A stretch of DNA of 64,000 bases from Mucilaginibacter ginsenosidivorax (GTDB taxonomy: Bacteria > Bacteroidota > Bacteroidia > Sphingobacteriales > Sphingobacteriaceae). The stretch lies in contig NZ_CP042437.1 of the NCBI RefSeq assembly GCF_007971525.1, positions 6,634,001 to 6,698,000 of the forward strand, read 5' to 3'. Below the pieces are notes generated by a model. It was not told where the DNA came from. It did not search any database and worked only from the letters and a program-made list of their open reading frames with translations. A program made the translations under genes and the position numbers. Below are positions 56,145 through 63,795 of this stretch, piece after piece; within the stretch, counting starts at the first letter, position 1, and every line of letters starts with the position of its first letter.

Positions 56145-56828
56145 ATGAAATCATACAAACTCATTCATCAATTGATAAGCCTTGTAGAAGAGATGGAGAA
56201 AGAGAACAAAGGCGATGAAGTTTCTATTCAGGATTTTACCGGTTTTCTGCTTAATCACGTGGCCGATCCTGCCGACGATTATGTTAATGGCGATATCCGT
56301 TTTGGTAACAGCGAAAAAATGGCTCTTGAAGTGGCCTACCAGCTTGATAATAATATAGGCAGGCTGTTTGTATTTATGAGCCGTTATGCCAAATTTTACA
56401 TTAAAAAAGCGCTGGATGGCACCCCGCTGCAAACCGCTGAGGAATTTACCGGGCTGGCTATTTTGCTTACGCATGATCATTTAACAAAAAGCGAGCTGAT
56501 TAACTATAACCTGCAGGAAAAAACATCGGGCACAGAAGTGATCAGGAGGCTGATAGCCGCAGGCCTGGCCACGCAATGGGATAACCCCGAAGATAAACGC
56601 GGCAAATACGTGGGCATTACCGATAAGGGCAAGCAGTTATTATACGAGGTTTTTGTGGATACCAGCTATGCAGGCAAAATGATAACCGGCAAGCTCAGCA
56701 TTCCCGAAAAACTTACGCTGCAGCACCTGTTGCAAAAGCTGGAAGATTTTCATTACGAACATCATGAAAAGAAAACCATTAGCACAAAGGCCGATATGAA
56801 AGCTTTTATTGAAGAAAGCGTTGATTAA
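56145..56828 (+). CDS. MarR-family transcriptional regulator
   Basis: A 227-residue winged-helix regulator. The segment EFTGLAILLTHDHLTKSELINYNLQEKTSGTEVI..LIAAGLATQ (about 108-145) shows helix-turn-helix and recognition helix, followed by the wing DNPEDKRGKYVGITDKGKQLL, a classical MarR feature. The extra N-terminal 60 residues are acidic and helical. It lies directly after the carotenoid operon and before cysQ; control of either is possible but not shown. Its coordinates imply an independent promoter (-7 element at 56103). Confidence 0.88.
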   Translation: MKSYKLIHQLISLVEEMEKENKGDEVSIQDFTGFLLNHVADPADDYVNGDIRFGNSEKMALEVAYQLDNNIGRLFVFMSRYAKFYIKKALDGTPLQTAEEFTGLAILLTHDHLTKSELINYNLQEKTSGTEVIRRLIAAGLATQWDNPEDKRGKYVGITDKGKQLLYEVFVDTSYAGKMITGKLSIPEKLTLQHLLQKLEDFHYEHHEKKTISTKADMKAFIEESVD

Positions 56829-56856
56829 AAACAAACGCAACTTTTTGTGAACCTAT

Positions 56857-57633
56857 ATGGAAAATAACACCTCAATCATCTCGCCGGGCGAACTTACCGC
56901 GTTATTGTTATTGGCAAAGCAAGCCGGCTCCGGTATTTTAAGCGTTTACAATACGGATATCGAAGTAACGCTGAAAGATGATTTGTCGCCTTTAACGCTG
57001 GCGGATAAGGTATCCCATGATATCATTACCGAAGGTTTAACCGCGCTTACTCCTGCTATCCCGATAATTTCTGAAGAAGGCAAGGATATTCCCTATGAGA
57101 CCAGGAAAAATTGGGAGTACTACTGGTGCGTTGATCCGCTTGATGGTACAAAGGAGTTTATTAAACGCAACGGCGAGTTTACCGTGAACATTGCGCTCAT
57201 GCACAACAATACCCCGGTTTTAGGCATCATCTACGTACCCGTAACCGGCGATCTTTATTATGGAGGTGAGGGCATTGGCAGCTGGAAGGAAACAGCCGAA
57301 GGCGGGAAAACGCAAATTTATGCAGATGTAAAGGCAACGGAATGGATATCTGTGGGCAGCCGTTCGCATGCATCAGCAGAGGAAGCATCGCTGCTGGCGC
57401 GATACCCTGTTTCAGAAACAATTTCTATCGGAAGCTCCATTAAATTTTGCCTGATAGCCGAAGGTAAAGCTCATATTTACTACCGGCAGGGCCCAACCAT
57501 GGAGTGGGATACCGCCGCCGGCCAGGCCATAGCCGTTTATAGTGGCGCTACAATGAGCAGGCCCGATGGCGAGCCATTTGAATACAACAAGCCATCGTTA
57601 TTAAACGGAAGTTTTTTGGTAAAGGCGGGATAG
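56857..57633 (+). CDS. cysQ: 3'(2'),5'-bisphosphate nucleotidase
   Basis: A 258-residue inositol-phosphatase-family enzyme. The metal-binding motifs are ISEEGKDIP, D93-P-L-D-G-T98 in CVDPLDGTKEF, and WDTAAGQAIAVYSGA near the C-terminus. It would dephosphorylate PAP (adenosine 3',5'-bisphosphate) formed in sulfate assimilation. The length and motif order match CysQ rather than inositol monophosphatase, since the FIKRNGEFTVNIAL segment is CysQ-like. It starts 28 bp after the marR-type gene. Confidence 0.92.
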   Translation: MENNTSIISPGELTALLLLAKQAGSGILSVYNTDIEVTLKDDLSPLTLADKVSHDIITEGLTALTPAIPIISEEGKDIPYETRKNWEYYWCVDPLDGTKEFIKRNGEFTVNIALMHNNTPVLGIIYVPVTGDLYYGGEGIGSWKETAEGGKTQIYADVKATEWISVGSRSHASAEEASLLARYPVSETISIGSSIKFCLIAEGKAHIYYRQGPTMEWDTAAGQAIAVYSGATMSRPDGEPFEYNKPSLLNGSFLVKAG

Positions 57634-57725
57634 GAGGGACAGGTATAATTTCGGACAAAAAAATCTAATTAGGCTTAATCACACTCAGATATAAAACACA
57701 ACTTTGCATAAGATACCTTGCAAAA

Positions 57726-58271
57726 ATGTTAAACTACCACCCGCAATTAAATAAGCAAAGCGGCCTTTTTCATGTAAGCGAACAACCGGGCATCCAGCTA
57801 TTTGAGCCAAGGCCATCGCCGTCATATTTTTCCGAAATAAAAGGCGATGTAGTGTTTGCCATTGATGCCTCCTTATTACACAACTACCTGTTGCCACGCA
57901 ATTGCCCGCGGGTTACTTTTTATCTTAATGCCGAAACTTTATGGGCAGATAAGGAAAGGTTTATGGGAAGTACTACGGCCAATCATGTTGTGGTTGTTGA
58001 GTCTGGCTGGTATCAGCGAATCTTAGAAGCTACCTTATATTGCTATCAACTGCCTGCGGATGGTTTTACACTGCTTGATGCCTGTGCGGGATATTATATC
58101 TGCTATCAACCGGTCGTACCAACATCGGTTACACCGGTAAATGATATCATCGGCGAATTACTTTGGCGTAATGTCGAACTGCGTTTTACGCCATCGATTA
58201 TTCAACTGGCCAATGATGTAAGCCAATCATCACTTAACTTCTCAAATATCCGGATGAGGAACGCTAAATAA
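57726..58271 (+). CDS. DUF6886-like protein
   Basis: A 181-residue cytoplasmic protein beginning with LFHVSEQPGIQLFEPRPSP, a sequence I recall from the DUF6886 family. A conserved strand-rich core (KGDVVFAIDASLLHNYLLPRNCPRVTFYL) follows. No signal peptide or membrane segment. Function unknown. It converges with the L,D-transpeptidase gene, leaving a 106-bp gap with no strong terminator. Confidence 0.72.
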   Translation: MLNYHPQLNKQSGLFHVSEQPGIQLFEPRPSPSYFSEIKGDVVFAIDASLLHNYLLPRNCPRVTFYLNAETLWADKERFMGSTTANHVVVVESGWYQRILEATLYCYQLPADGFTLLDACAGYYICYQPVVPTSVTPVNDIIGELLWRNVELRFTPSIIQLANDVSQSSLNFSNIRMRNAK

Positions 58272-58377
58272 ACGCCGGTGGCCTACTGATGCCATTAGCA
58301 TAGATAAAATAAGGACATAGCGAATTTGAATGCCTGGTAATTCTTTAGTGGCCGGTATTCAAGTTACTCTTATAAAA

Positions 58378-59820
58378 TCATAACAGGGTATCGGTTCCGT
58401 ACAAAGCCATCTCCAGGCTGTTATCTAAATTGTAAATGTCGCCGAGGATTATCAGTTCGCCATCTTTTATTTCGCAGGTTAAATAGGTGATTTTGATGGG
58501 CATTGGTTTTTTAAGGTAGATGTTTTGCTTAAAGTAGGTGTTCAGTCCTTTATCCAAAGCCTTGATCTTGTCGGCCGAGTCGTCATTTTTTAGCAAAAGG
58601 GTTGCAAACCGGCGTGCCTGTTCAATGCGGATACAGCCGTTGCTTAAGGCCCGGTTCTTTTTTGCAAATAGCGATTGCTGCGGTGTATCATGCAGGTATA
58701 TTTTATAAACGTTATCAAAACGGAACACTACCAATCCCAGCGCGTTGTCGCAGCCTATGGTTTGCCTGGCATAATATTGGGCCGGGCTATTTTTTATTTT
58801 GGCTAAATTAGCCGGGGTTGGTTCAATAAATTCGCCGGCCTTGGTGTATAATCCGTAGTGATTATTGTTTAGGTATGCGGTGTCGCTGATGGCGTTTGGC
58901 AGTATGGTAGCAGCGAACATTGCTGCCGGAACTTTCCATTCGGGAGCAGTTGTTAAATAGGTTACTGCGCTTTGCAGGGTAGGCGTAGGGGTTTCTGGTC
59001 TGCCCACAATCACTTTAAAATTACAGGTTGAATCTTTAATATGCAGTTTTAAGCTGTACGATGGAATATTGATATGGATGTAATATTTATCATCGGTATT
59101 AACCCATCTCAGGCGTTCCATGTTAATAGCAATTTTGCGTTCCTGGGCTTGCGGAAGCTCGTAACAATTGTTTTGGCGCAGGCCTTCAAGCAGGTAAAGT
59201 TTTCGCCTTAGTTCTGCGTATTCCGGCATGGTTGGCTGGGCGGAGGTTATAGTAGTTATTAAGTTTTTTTGCAACAGGGCCAGCGCCAGGGTTTTATCAG
59301 CCATAAAACCGGCATCAACCAAAGCATCAATTTTGTTTGCCGGATACTCCGGGTTTAGTTTTCCGTAATGCAGGTTATTTATCAGGTTGATGATGGCATC
59401 GGTTAACATAATATCAAACAAAGCCCGTTGCTCAAGGCGTACCTTTTTAGGGGTATCCAAAATGTTATGTAGTTGACCGTTAGTCAATTCTTTAGGATGG
59501 TAGTCGGCGTGCGAAAGTCCGAATTGCAACACGCAGTCAATCAGCCGCAGCGCCTGCCAGGCCGGCCCTTCGTAATTTTGTGGTTTTAACCATACGGGCA
59601 TAAAGCCCGCCTGTGCGTACACGCGGGTTACCGATTTGGGGTAGTATAACTGCAACTCCACATCCTTGTTGGCCAGCTGCCTTTGAATCTCCTTACCTAA
59701 TAGCGTATCGGCCGGGTTACTGCTATTGTTGGCAGCAAATGCGGCTTTAACACCGGTAACTGATAGCACGAGCATGGTTATGCCTGCCAATAAAATGCCT
59801 TTGTAAAGTTTCGGTTTCAT
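58378..59820 (-). CDS. L,D-transpeptidase (YcbB/LdtD-like)
   Basis: 480 residues. Signal peptide (ILLAGITMLVLSVTGVKAAFAA). An N-terminal scaffold domain (about 60-250; GLSHADYHPKELTNGQ) precedes the YkuD-type catalytic domain, with RWVNTDDKYYIHINIPSY and the active-site motif H377-DTP then SNGC396IR. The Cys attacks peptidoglycan tetrapeptides and forms 3-3 cross-links or attaches proteins. The large size and scaffold fit the YcbB/LdtD type. It is monocistronic as far as visible. Confidence 0.93.
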   Translation of the reverse strand: MKPKLYKGILLAGITMLVLSVTGVKAAFAANNSSNPADTLLGKEIQRQLANKDVELQLYYPKSVTRVYAQAGFMPVWLKPQNYEGPAWQALRLIDCVLQFGLSHADYHPKELTNGQLHNILDTPKKVRLEQRALFDIMLTDAIINLINNLHYGKLNPEYPANKIDALVDAGFMADKTLALALLQKNLITTITSAQPTMPEYAELRRKLYLLEGLRQNNCYELPQAQERKIAINMERLRWVNTDDKYYIHINIPSYSLKLHIKDSTCNFKVIVGRPETPTPTLQSAVTYLTTAPEWKVPAAMFAATILPNAISDTAYLNNNHYGLYTKAGEFIEPTPANLAKIKNSPAQYYARQTIGCDNALGLVVFRFDNVYKIYLHDTPQQSLFAKKNRALSNGCIRIEQARRFATLLLKNDDSADKIKALDKGLNTYFKQNIYLKKPMPIKITYLTCEIKDGELIILGDIYNLDNSLEMALYGTDTLL

Positions 59821-59922
59821 GCCAATTAAATTATCCTGTAAAAATCGTTACATGAAGGCCCCGAAATAATGACTTCAGGCATGTTTTAACTTGATTTTAA
59901 GCAGGATAAATTCATGGAAAAT

Positions 59923-59949
59923 AAAAAAGCGCCCGTGTAAACAGGCGCT
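59923..59949 (-). terminator. Rho-independent terminator (minus strand)
   Basis: On the minus strand AGCGCC-10 nt-GGCGCT is followed by a run of T (A-run 59923-59928 on the + strand). It ends the 137-residue protein gene at 59978. Confidence 0.82.
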
Positions 59950-59977
59950 CGCGATTATTAAATAATAAGGGGTCAAA

Positions 59978-60391
59978 TTAAGTTGTAATATTGTTATTTA
60001 CCTGTGCGGTGTCCAGCACCAAATTAAACAAGTCTTGCTTAACTTGTCTGAATTCGCGGGTTAGGTTGGCCATAAAGTTGGCCAGCTTTATCTGAGTGGA
60101 TGCAAGTGCATCGGTATCTTCCGGAATAATATCTTCAGACATCAATTCCAACAGCCTTACCTGCCTTGTCAGCAGTTCTTCAACTTCTATGTCCTGCAGG
60201 TGCTTTAAAGCCTTGCCGGCGGCAATCAGCTGATGGATGTGGTTCATATCCTGCAAACCGGCAATATGCTTATCAAGTAATCTTTGCAGGAACGATGTTT
60301 CTATCTTGAAAAATTCAAGATCGGATAACCAGCGCCGGGCTATGATGTAATACTGTAATGAACGTGCAGATATTGATGTAGTAGCTTGCAT
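59978..60391 (-). CDS. Small helical hypothetical protein
   Basis: 137 residues, nearly all predicted helix, with regularly spaced Leu/Ile (FLQRLLDKHIAGLQDMNHIHQLI, LLTRQVRLLELMSE). No signal peptide, membrane span or catalytic motif is visible, so it is probably a cytoplasmic helical-bundle protein. It stands alone between the L,D-transpeptidase and LOG-type genes. A perfect 12-bp Crp/Fnr-like palindrome TGACCATCGTCA lies 75 bp upstream (60466-60477), the same motif as upstream of the histidine kinase gene, so it may belong to that regulon. Function is unknown. Confidence 0.78.
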   Translation of the reverse strand: MQATTSISARSLQYYIIARRWLSDLEFFKIETSFLQRLLDKHIAGLQDMNHIHQLIAAGKALKHLQDIEVEELLTRQVRLLELMSEDIIPEDTDALASTQIKLANFMANLTREFRQVKQDLFNLVLDTAQVNNNITT

Positions 60392-60465
60392 ACCAATTTT
60401 AGTAATTATTAAAATAGTGTTATTTACTGGCTGGTAAAATTACCAGGGCTTTAATACTAAAAAAA

Positions 60466-60477
60466 TGACCATCGTCA
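60466..60477. promoter_or_regulatory. Putative Crp/Fnr-type operator 1
   Basis: TGACCATCGTCA, a TGAC-N4-GTCA palindrome, is located upstream of the 137-residue protein gene. The same pattern recurs at 61383 and 61448. Assignment to the fused Crp/Fnr regulator is inference. Confidence 0.5.
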
Positions 60478-60488
60478 CCTTATGCAAA

Positions 60489-61208
60489 TTAAGCGCGCTC
60501 AAACAGCCATTTAATTGGTTTAGGTTTTGCCTTTGCTTTAAGACCATATTGTTTAATACTTTTTTCTTTAATAAGGTTTACGGCTTCTTCAATATCATCG
60601 GTAACCAGGTAAAGGTCGGCATCAAATTCGCCTATAGTCGCGTTCTTTTTCATCACCTGTATATGTTCAAGCAGCTCTTTATGGTATTCGGTCCCGAAGA
60701 TGATAACCGGGAAATTGTTTATTTTATGTGTTTGGATCAGGGTAAGCGCTTCAAAGTATTCATCTAAAGTGCCGTAGCCGCCAGGCATCACTATAAATGC
60801 AAAAGAGTATTTTACTAACAGTACCTTACGCAAAAAAAAGTGCTTCATGTATACCCACTTGTCCAGGTAGGGGTTTGGTTTTTGTTCAACAGGCAGCTGA
60901 ATGTTGCAGCCTACCGATCGCCCGCCGACATCTCTGGCGCCGCGGTTGGCCGCTTCCATTAAGCCTGGTCCCCCGCCTGTTAGTATAGTAAAACCCAGTT
61001 TGGCAAATTCGGCCGCTGCTTTCCTGGTAAGCTGGTAGTAGGGGTGGTCTTCCTTATACCGGGCCGAGCCGAAGACGGTTATACACGGACCTATAAAATG
61101 CAGGGCCCTAAAGCCATGTATCAGGTCGGCCATGGTTTTAAACGTAAATTTGAGTTCGCTTAGCCTTGAATGCGGGCCTTCAAGAAACTGGATCTCGGCA
61201 TTATTCAT
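60489..61208 (-). CDS. LOG-family (TIGR00730) phosphoribohydrolase-like protein
   Basis: 239 residues of Rossmann type. The LOG signatures are both present: LTGGGPGLMEAANRGARD and IVMPGGYGTLDEYFEALTL (PGGxGTxxE). In plants and some bacteria LOG proteins release bases from nucleoside 5'-monophosphates (cytokinin activation); bacterial ones are often called lysine decarboxylase-like, a misnomer. It is the upstream neighbour of the small helical gene on the same strand. The physiological role here is unknown. Confidence 0.9.
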   Translation of the reverse strand: MNNAEIQFLEGPHSRLSELKFTFKTMADLIHGFRALHFIGPCITVFGSARYKEDHPYYQLTRKAAAEFAKLGFTILTGGGPGLMEAANRGARDVGGRSVGCNIQLPVEQKPNPYLDKWVYMKHFFLRKVLLVKYSFAFIVMPGGYGTLDEYFEALTLIQTHKINNFPVIIFGTEYHKELLEHIQVMKKNATIGEFDADLYLVTDDIEEAVNLIKEKSIKQYGLKAKAKPKPIKWLFERA

Positions 61209-61382
61209 AATTGGGGTTATAGGAGGTTATATATAATAAAGTTGAATACCATACAAAGGTTGATGTTAATCGCCCTTTAAAACATGACTATGCTCATTAA
61301 AGTAAGTGGTTGTTATCAGTTTATAAACAGCGCGGGTTAACAGTGGCGGGTTAATAGCAACCAGCCGGTACAATGGAAAAAA

Positions 61383-61394
61383 TGACTACCGTCA
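61383..61394. promoter_or_regulatory. Putative Crp/Fnr-type operator 2
   Basis: TGACTACCGTCA, with TGAC-N4-GTCA dyad symmetry, lies 87 bp before the histidine kinase start. It suggests control of the kinase-regulator operon by the fused Crp/Fnr regulator. Confidence 0.5.
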
Positions 61395-61447
61395 CATTTA
61401 AACATGAAAACTATTATATTTTAATTGGCTGTTTATACCAATATTTG

Positions 61448-61459
61448 TGACGTTCGTCA
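61448..61459. promoter_or_regulatory. Putative Crp/Fnr-type operator 3
   Basis: TGACGTTCGTCA, a further TGAC-N4-GTCA palindrome, lies 22 bp before the histidine kinase start codon. At this position, near the likely transcription start, binding could repress the operon (autoregulation). Confidence 0.5.
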
Positions 61460-61480
61460 GTTTATTGATAACACCTTTTT

Positions 61481-62668
61481 ATGGAAAGTGCAGCCTTACT
61501 AAAAGCAATTATTGAAAACGCTATTGATGGTATAATTACTATCAACGGGCGGGGCATTGTAGAAACAATTAACCCATCGGCATGTAAGCTGTTTTTGTGT
61601 ACCCCCGAAGACGTTGTTGGTAAAAATATATCGGTATTAATGCCGCAGCCTTACAAGGCACAGCATGACGAATATATACACCGTTATCAGCAAACACACG
61701 ACCCGCACATTATTGGCATTGGCCGCGAGGTTACGGGTTTACGAACAGATGGCACAACCTTCCCTTTCAGGCTTGCCGTAAGCGAGGTTGATTTTGCAGG
61801 CAGAAAAATATACGCCGGTTTTATACATGACCTTTCACGGGAAAAAGAAGCCGAAGAACAATTAAAAGATTACGCCGCCCACCTGGAAGATTTAGTTGAG
61901 CAGCGCACCCAAACCCTTAAAAATACGGTACAGGCGTTGCAGCAGGCAAAAGAAGAGGTGAGTGTTTCGCTTGAAAAAGAGAAAGAACTGGGCCATTTGA
62001 AAAGCCGTTTTGTATCTATGGCATCGCACGAATTCAGGACGCCCTTAAGCGCGGTGCAGTTATCGGCATCATTAGTTGAAAAATACGCACAGCCTTATGA
62101 TAATGCCAACATCCGCAAGCATGTGGCAAAAATTAAAAATGCGGTGGGTAATTTAACTACCATCCTTAATGATTTCCTGTCGCTCGAAAAACTGGAGGCC
62201 GGCCGGGTTGAACCAAGTTATACGCCGTTTGACCTGGTGAAATTTTCGGAAGAGATTACCGAAGAGCTGCAAATGGTTGCCAAGCAAAACCAAAACATCA
62301 TTTATCAGCATACCGGTACACGCAGTATAGTAAATCTTGATCCAAACCTGCTTAAAAACTGTGTTATAAACCTGATATCGAATGCGATAAAATATTCGGG
62401 CGAAAATACTTTTATCGAGTTTAATACCGAAATTGCCGATAGCAATTGTGTAATAACCATTAAAGATAATGGCATAGGCATACCCGATACCGATCAAAAA
62501 CATTTGTTTGAAGCATTTTTCCGTGCGCATAATACAGGTAATATTCCGGGTACCGGCCTGGGCCTTAATATTGTGGCGCGCTACACCAGTTTGATGGATG
62601 GCCGTATTGAATTTAAAAGCGATATAAACCAGGGAACTTTGTTCACCATAACTTTTCCAATATCATGA
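61481..62668 (+). CDS. FixL-like heme-PAS sensor histidine kinase
   Basis: 395 residues, no membrane segments, so cytoplasmic. A PAS domain (about 5-118) matches FixL around the heme pocket: VLMPQPYKAQHDEYI with His62, and DPHIIGIGREVTG with Arg82. In Bradyrhizobium FixL the heme ligand His200 and Arg220 are likewise 20 residues apart, in SRHDSYI and DPHIIGIGR. A coiled-coil linker follows (120-172). HisKA has phospho-acceptor His183 in MASHEFRTPLS, and HATPase_c has the N box (NCVINLISNAIKYS), DNGIGIP and GTGLGL. It therefore looks like a soluble O2-sensing kinase that phosphorylates the next gene's product. The overlap with that gene is 4 bp (ATGA). Heme binding is inferred by alignment in memory. 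Confidence 0.92.
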   Translation: MESAALLKAIIENAIDGIITINGRGIVETINPSACKLFLCTPEDVVGKNISVLMPQPYKAQHDEYIHRYQQTHDPHIIGIGREVTGLRTDGTTFPFRLAVSEVDFAGRKIYAGFIHDLSREKEAEEQLKDYAAHLEDLVEQRTQTLKNTVQALQQAKEEVSVSLEKEKELGHLKSRFVSMASHEFRTPLSAVQLSASLVEKYAQPYDNANIRKHVAKIKNAVGNLTTILNDFLSLEKLEAGRVEPSYTPFDLVKFSEEITEELQMVAKQNQNIIYQHTGTRSIVNLDPNLLKNCVINLISNAIKYSGENTFIEFNTEIADSNCVITIKDNGIGIPDTDQKHLFEAFFRAHNTGNIPGTGLGLNIVARYTSLMDGRIEFKSDINQGTLFTITFPIS

Positions 62669-63714
62669 GTAAAAAAGTTTTGATTATTGAAGATAACAAT
62701 GACATCCGCGAAAACGTAGTTGAAATTCTTGAGTTGGCCAACTACCAGGTATTTGATGCCAATAATGGCAAAAAAGGGGTGGAGCTTGCTATAAAAGAAT
62801 TGCCTGATATTATTTTATGCGATATTATGATGCCCGAGCTGGATGGCTATGGCGTTTTATACATGCTGAACAAAAACACCGATACGGCTGCAATTCCTTT
62901 TATATTTTTAACAGCTAAAGCCGAGCGGGTTGATTTGCGCAAAGGGATGGAATTGGGTGCCGATGATTACCTTACCAAGCCTTTTGATGATATGGAGCTT
63001 TTAAACGCCATTGAAAGCCGGTTGAAGAAAAAAGAGCTGCACCAAAACTTTTACAGTAAATCGCTTGACAGGTTGAACAGCCTGATTGCAAAAAATGATG
63101 GCCTGGCCGAATTAAGAAAGATAATTGCCGAGCGTAAAGGCCGCCAGGTTAAAAAGAACCAGGTAATTTATTACGAGAGTGACAAGGGTAACGGCCTTTA
63201 CCTGGTAATAACCGGCCGGATAAAAACAATAAAACTTGCCGAGGACGGGCGCGAACTGATGACCGGCATTTATGTGGATGATGACTACCTGGGTATTAAC
63301 GCCGTTTTATCTAACGAACCTTATTCGGATACAGCAACTGCGCTTGAAGATAGTACGCTTTGCCTTATCCCCAAAGACCAGATAGATCACCTGCTGAACC
63401 ATTATCCCGATGTAGCCCGCGAATTTATAAAATTACTGGCCAATGATATCCGCGATAAGGAAGACCAGCTCATGCAGCTGGCTTATCACTCGGTACGTAA
63501 ACGCATGGCCGAAGCTTTAACCCGCCTGCACCGGCAGGATGCGGATAATGAGGGAATAAAGATCACCCGGGAAGACCTGGCCGCCATGGCCGGTATGGCT
63601 ACAGAAACCGTAAGCCGCACACTATCTGATTTTAAAGATGAAGGACTGATAGAAAAAAAAGGCAGCCTGATAACTATTCTCAAACCAGAAAAGTTATCTA
63701 AAATGAAAAACTGA
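62665..63714 (+). CDS. Response regulator fused to a Crp/Fnr transcription factor
   Basis: 349 residues. A receiver domain (1-120) has the acidic pair E9/D10, phospho-acceptor Asp53 in LCDIMMPELDG, and the switch Lys in YLTKPFD. It is joined to a cyclic-nucleotide-binding-type beta-roll (about 150-260; VIYYESDKGNGLYLVITGRI, DDDYLGINAVL) and a Crp-type winged helix (about 270-345) with the recognition segment ITREDLAAMAGMATETVSRT. The N-terminal Cys cluster of Fe-S FNR proteins is absent; only two Cys are seen (C52 and one in STLCLIP). Sensing thus appears to be through phosphorylation by the FixL-like kinase. In rhizobia FixL acts on FixJ, which activates the separate Crp/Fnr protein FixK. 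Here both roles are in one polypeptide. Confidence 0.92.
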   Translation: MSKKVLIIEDNNDIRENVVEILELANYQVFDANNGKKGVELAIKELPDIILCDIMMPELDGYGVLYMLNKNTDTAAIPFIFLTAKAERVDLRKGMELGADDYLTKPFDDMELLNAIESRLKKKELHQNFYSKSLDRLNSLIAKNDGLAELRKIIAERKGRQVKKNQVIYYESDKGNGLYLVITGRIKTIKLAEDGRELMTGIYVDDDYLGINAVLSNEPYSDTATALEDSTLCLIPKDQIDHLLNHYPDVAREFIKLLANDIRDKEDQLMQLAYHSVRKRMAEALTRLHRQDADNEGIKITREDLAAMAGMATETVSRTLSDFKDEGLIEKKGSLITILKPEKLSKMKN

Positions 63715-63723
63715 TAACGATCA
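63712..63723. promoter_or_regulatory. Putative Crp/Fnr-type operator 4 (before ldhA)
   Basis: TGATAACGATCA, a TGA-N6-TCA palindrome, starts at the stop codon of the regulator gene and lies 73 bp before the ldhA-type start, about 50 bp upstream of the TAGCTTTG element. This is a suitable position for an upstream-bound Crp-like activator. Confidence 0.4.
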
Positions 63724-63768
63724 TTTTTTGGGTTGATTGCGCTCATACTATTGCGGCCCGCGCAATTG

Positions 63769-63776
63769 TAGCTTTG
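63769..63776 (+). promoter_or_regulatory. Putative -7 element of the D-lactate dehydrogenase gene
   Basis: TAGCTTTG matches TAnnTTTG, 20 bp before the start codon. There is no good -33 match at 19 bp spacing, which is compatible with activator dependence. Confidence 0.45.
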
Positions 63777-63795
63777 TTTTTATAAACAACGTATA

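Noticed and set aside
62665..63714. Fe-S based O2 sensing by the Crp/Fnr part of the regulator
   Set aside because: The N-terminal Cys cluster of FNR is missing; only two isolated Cys occur.
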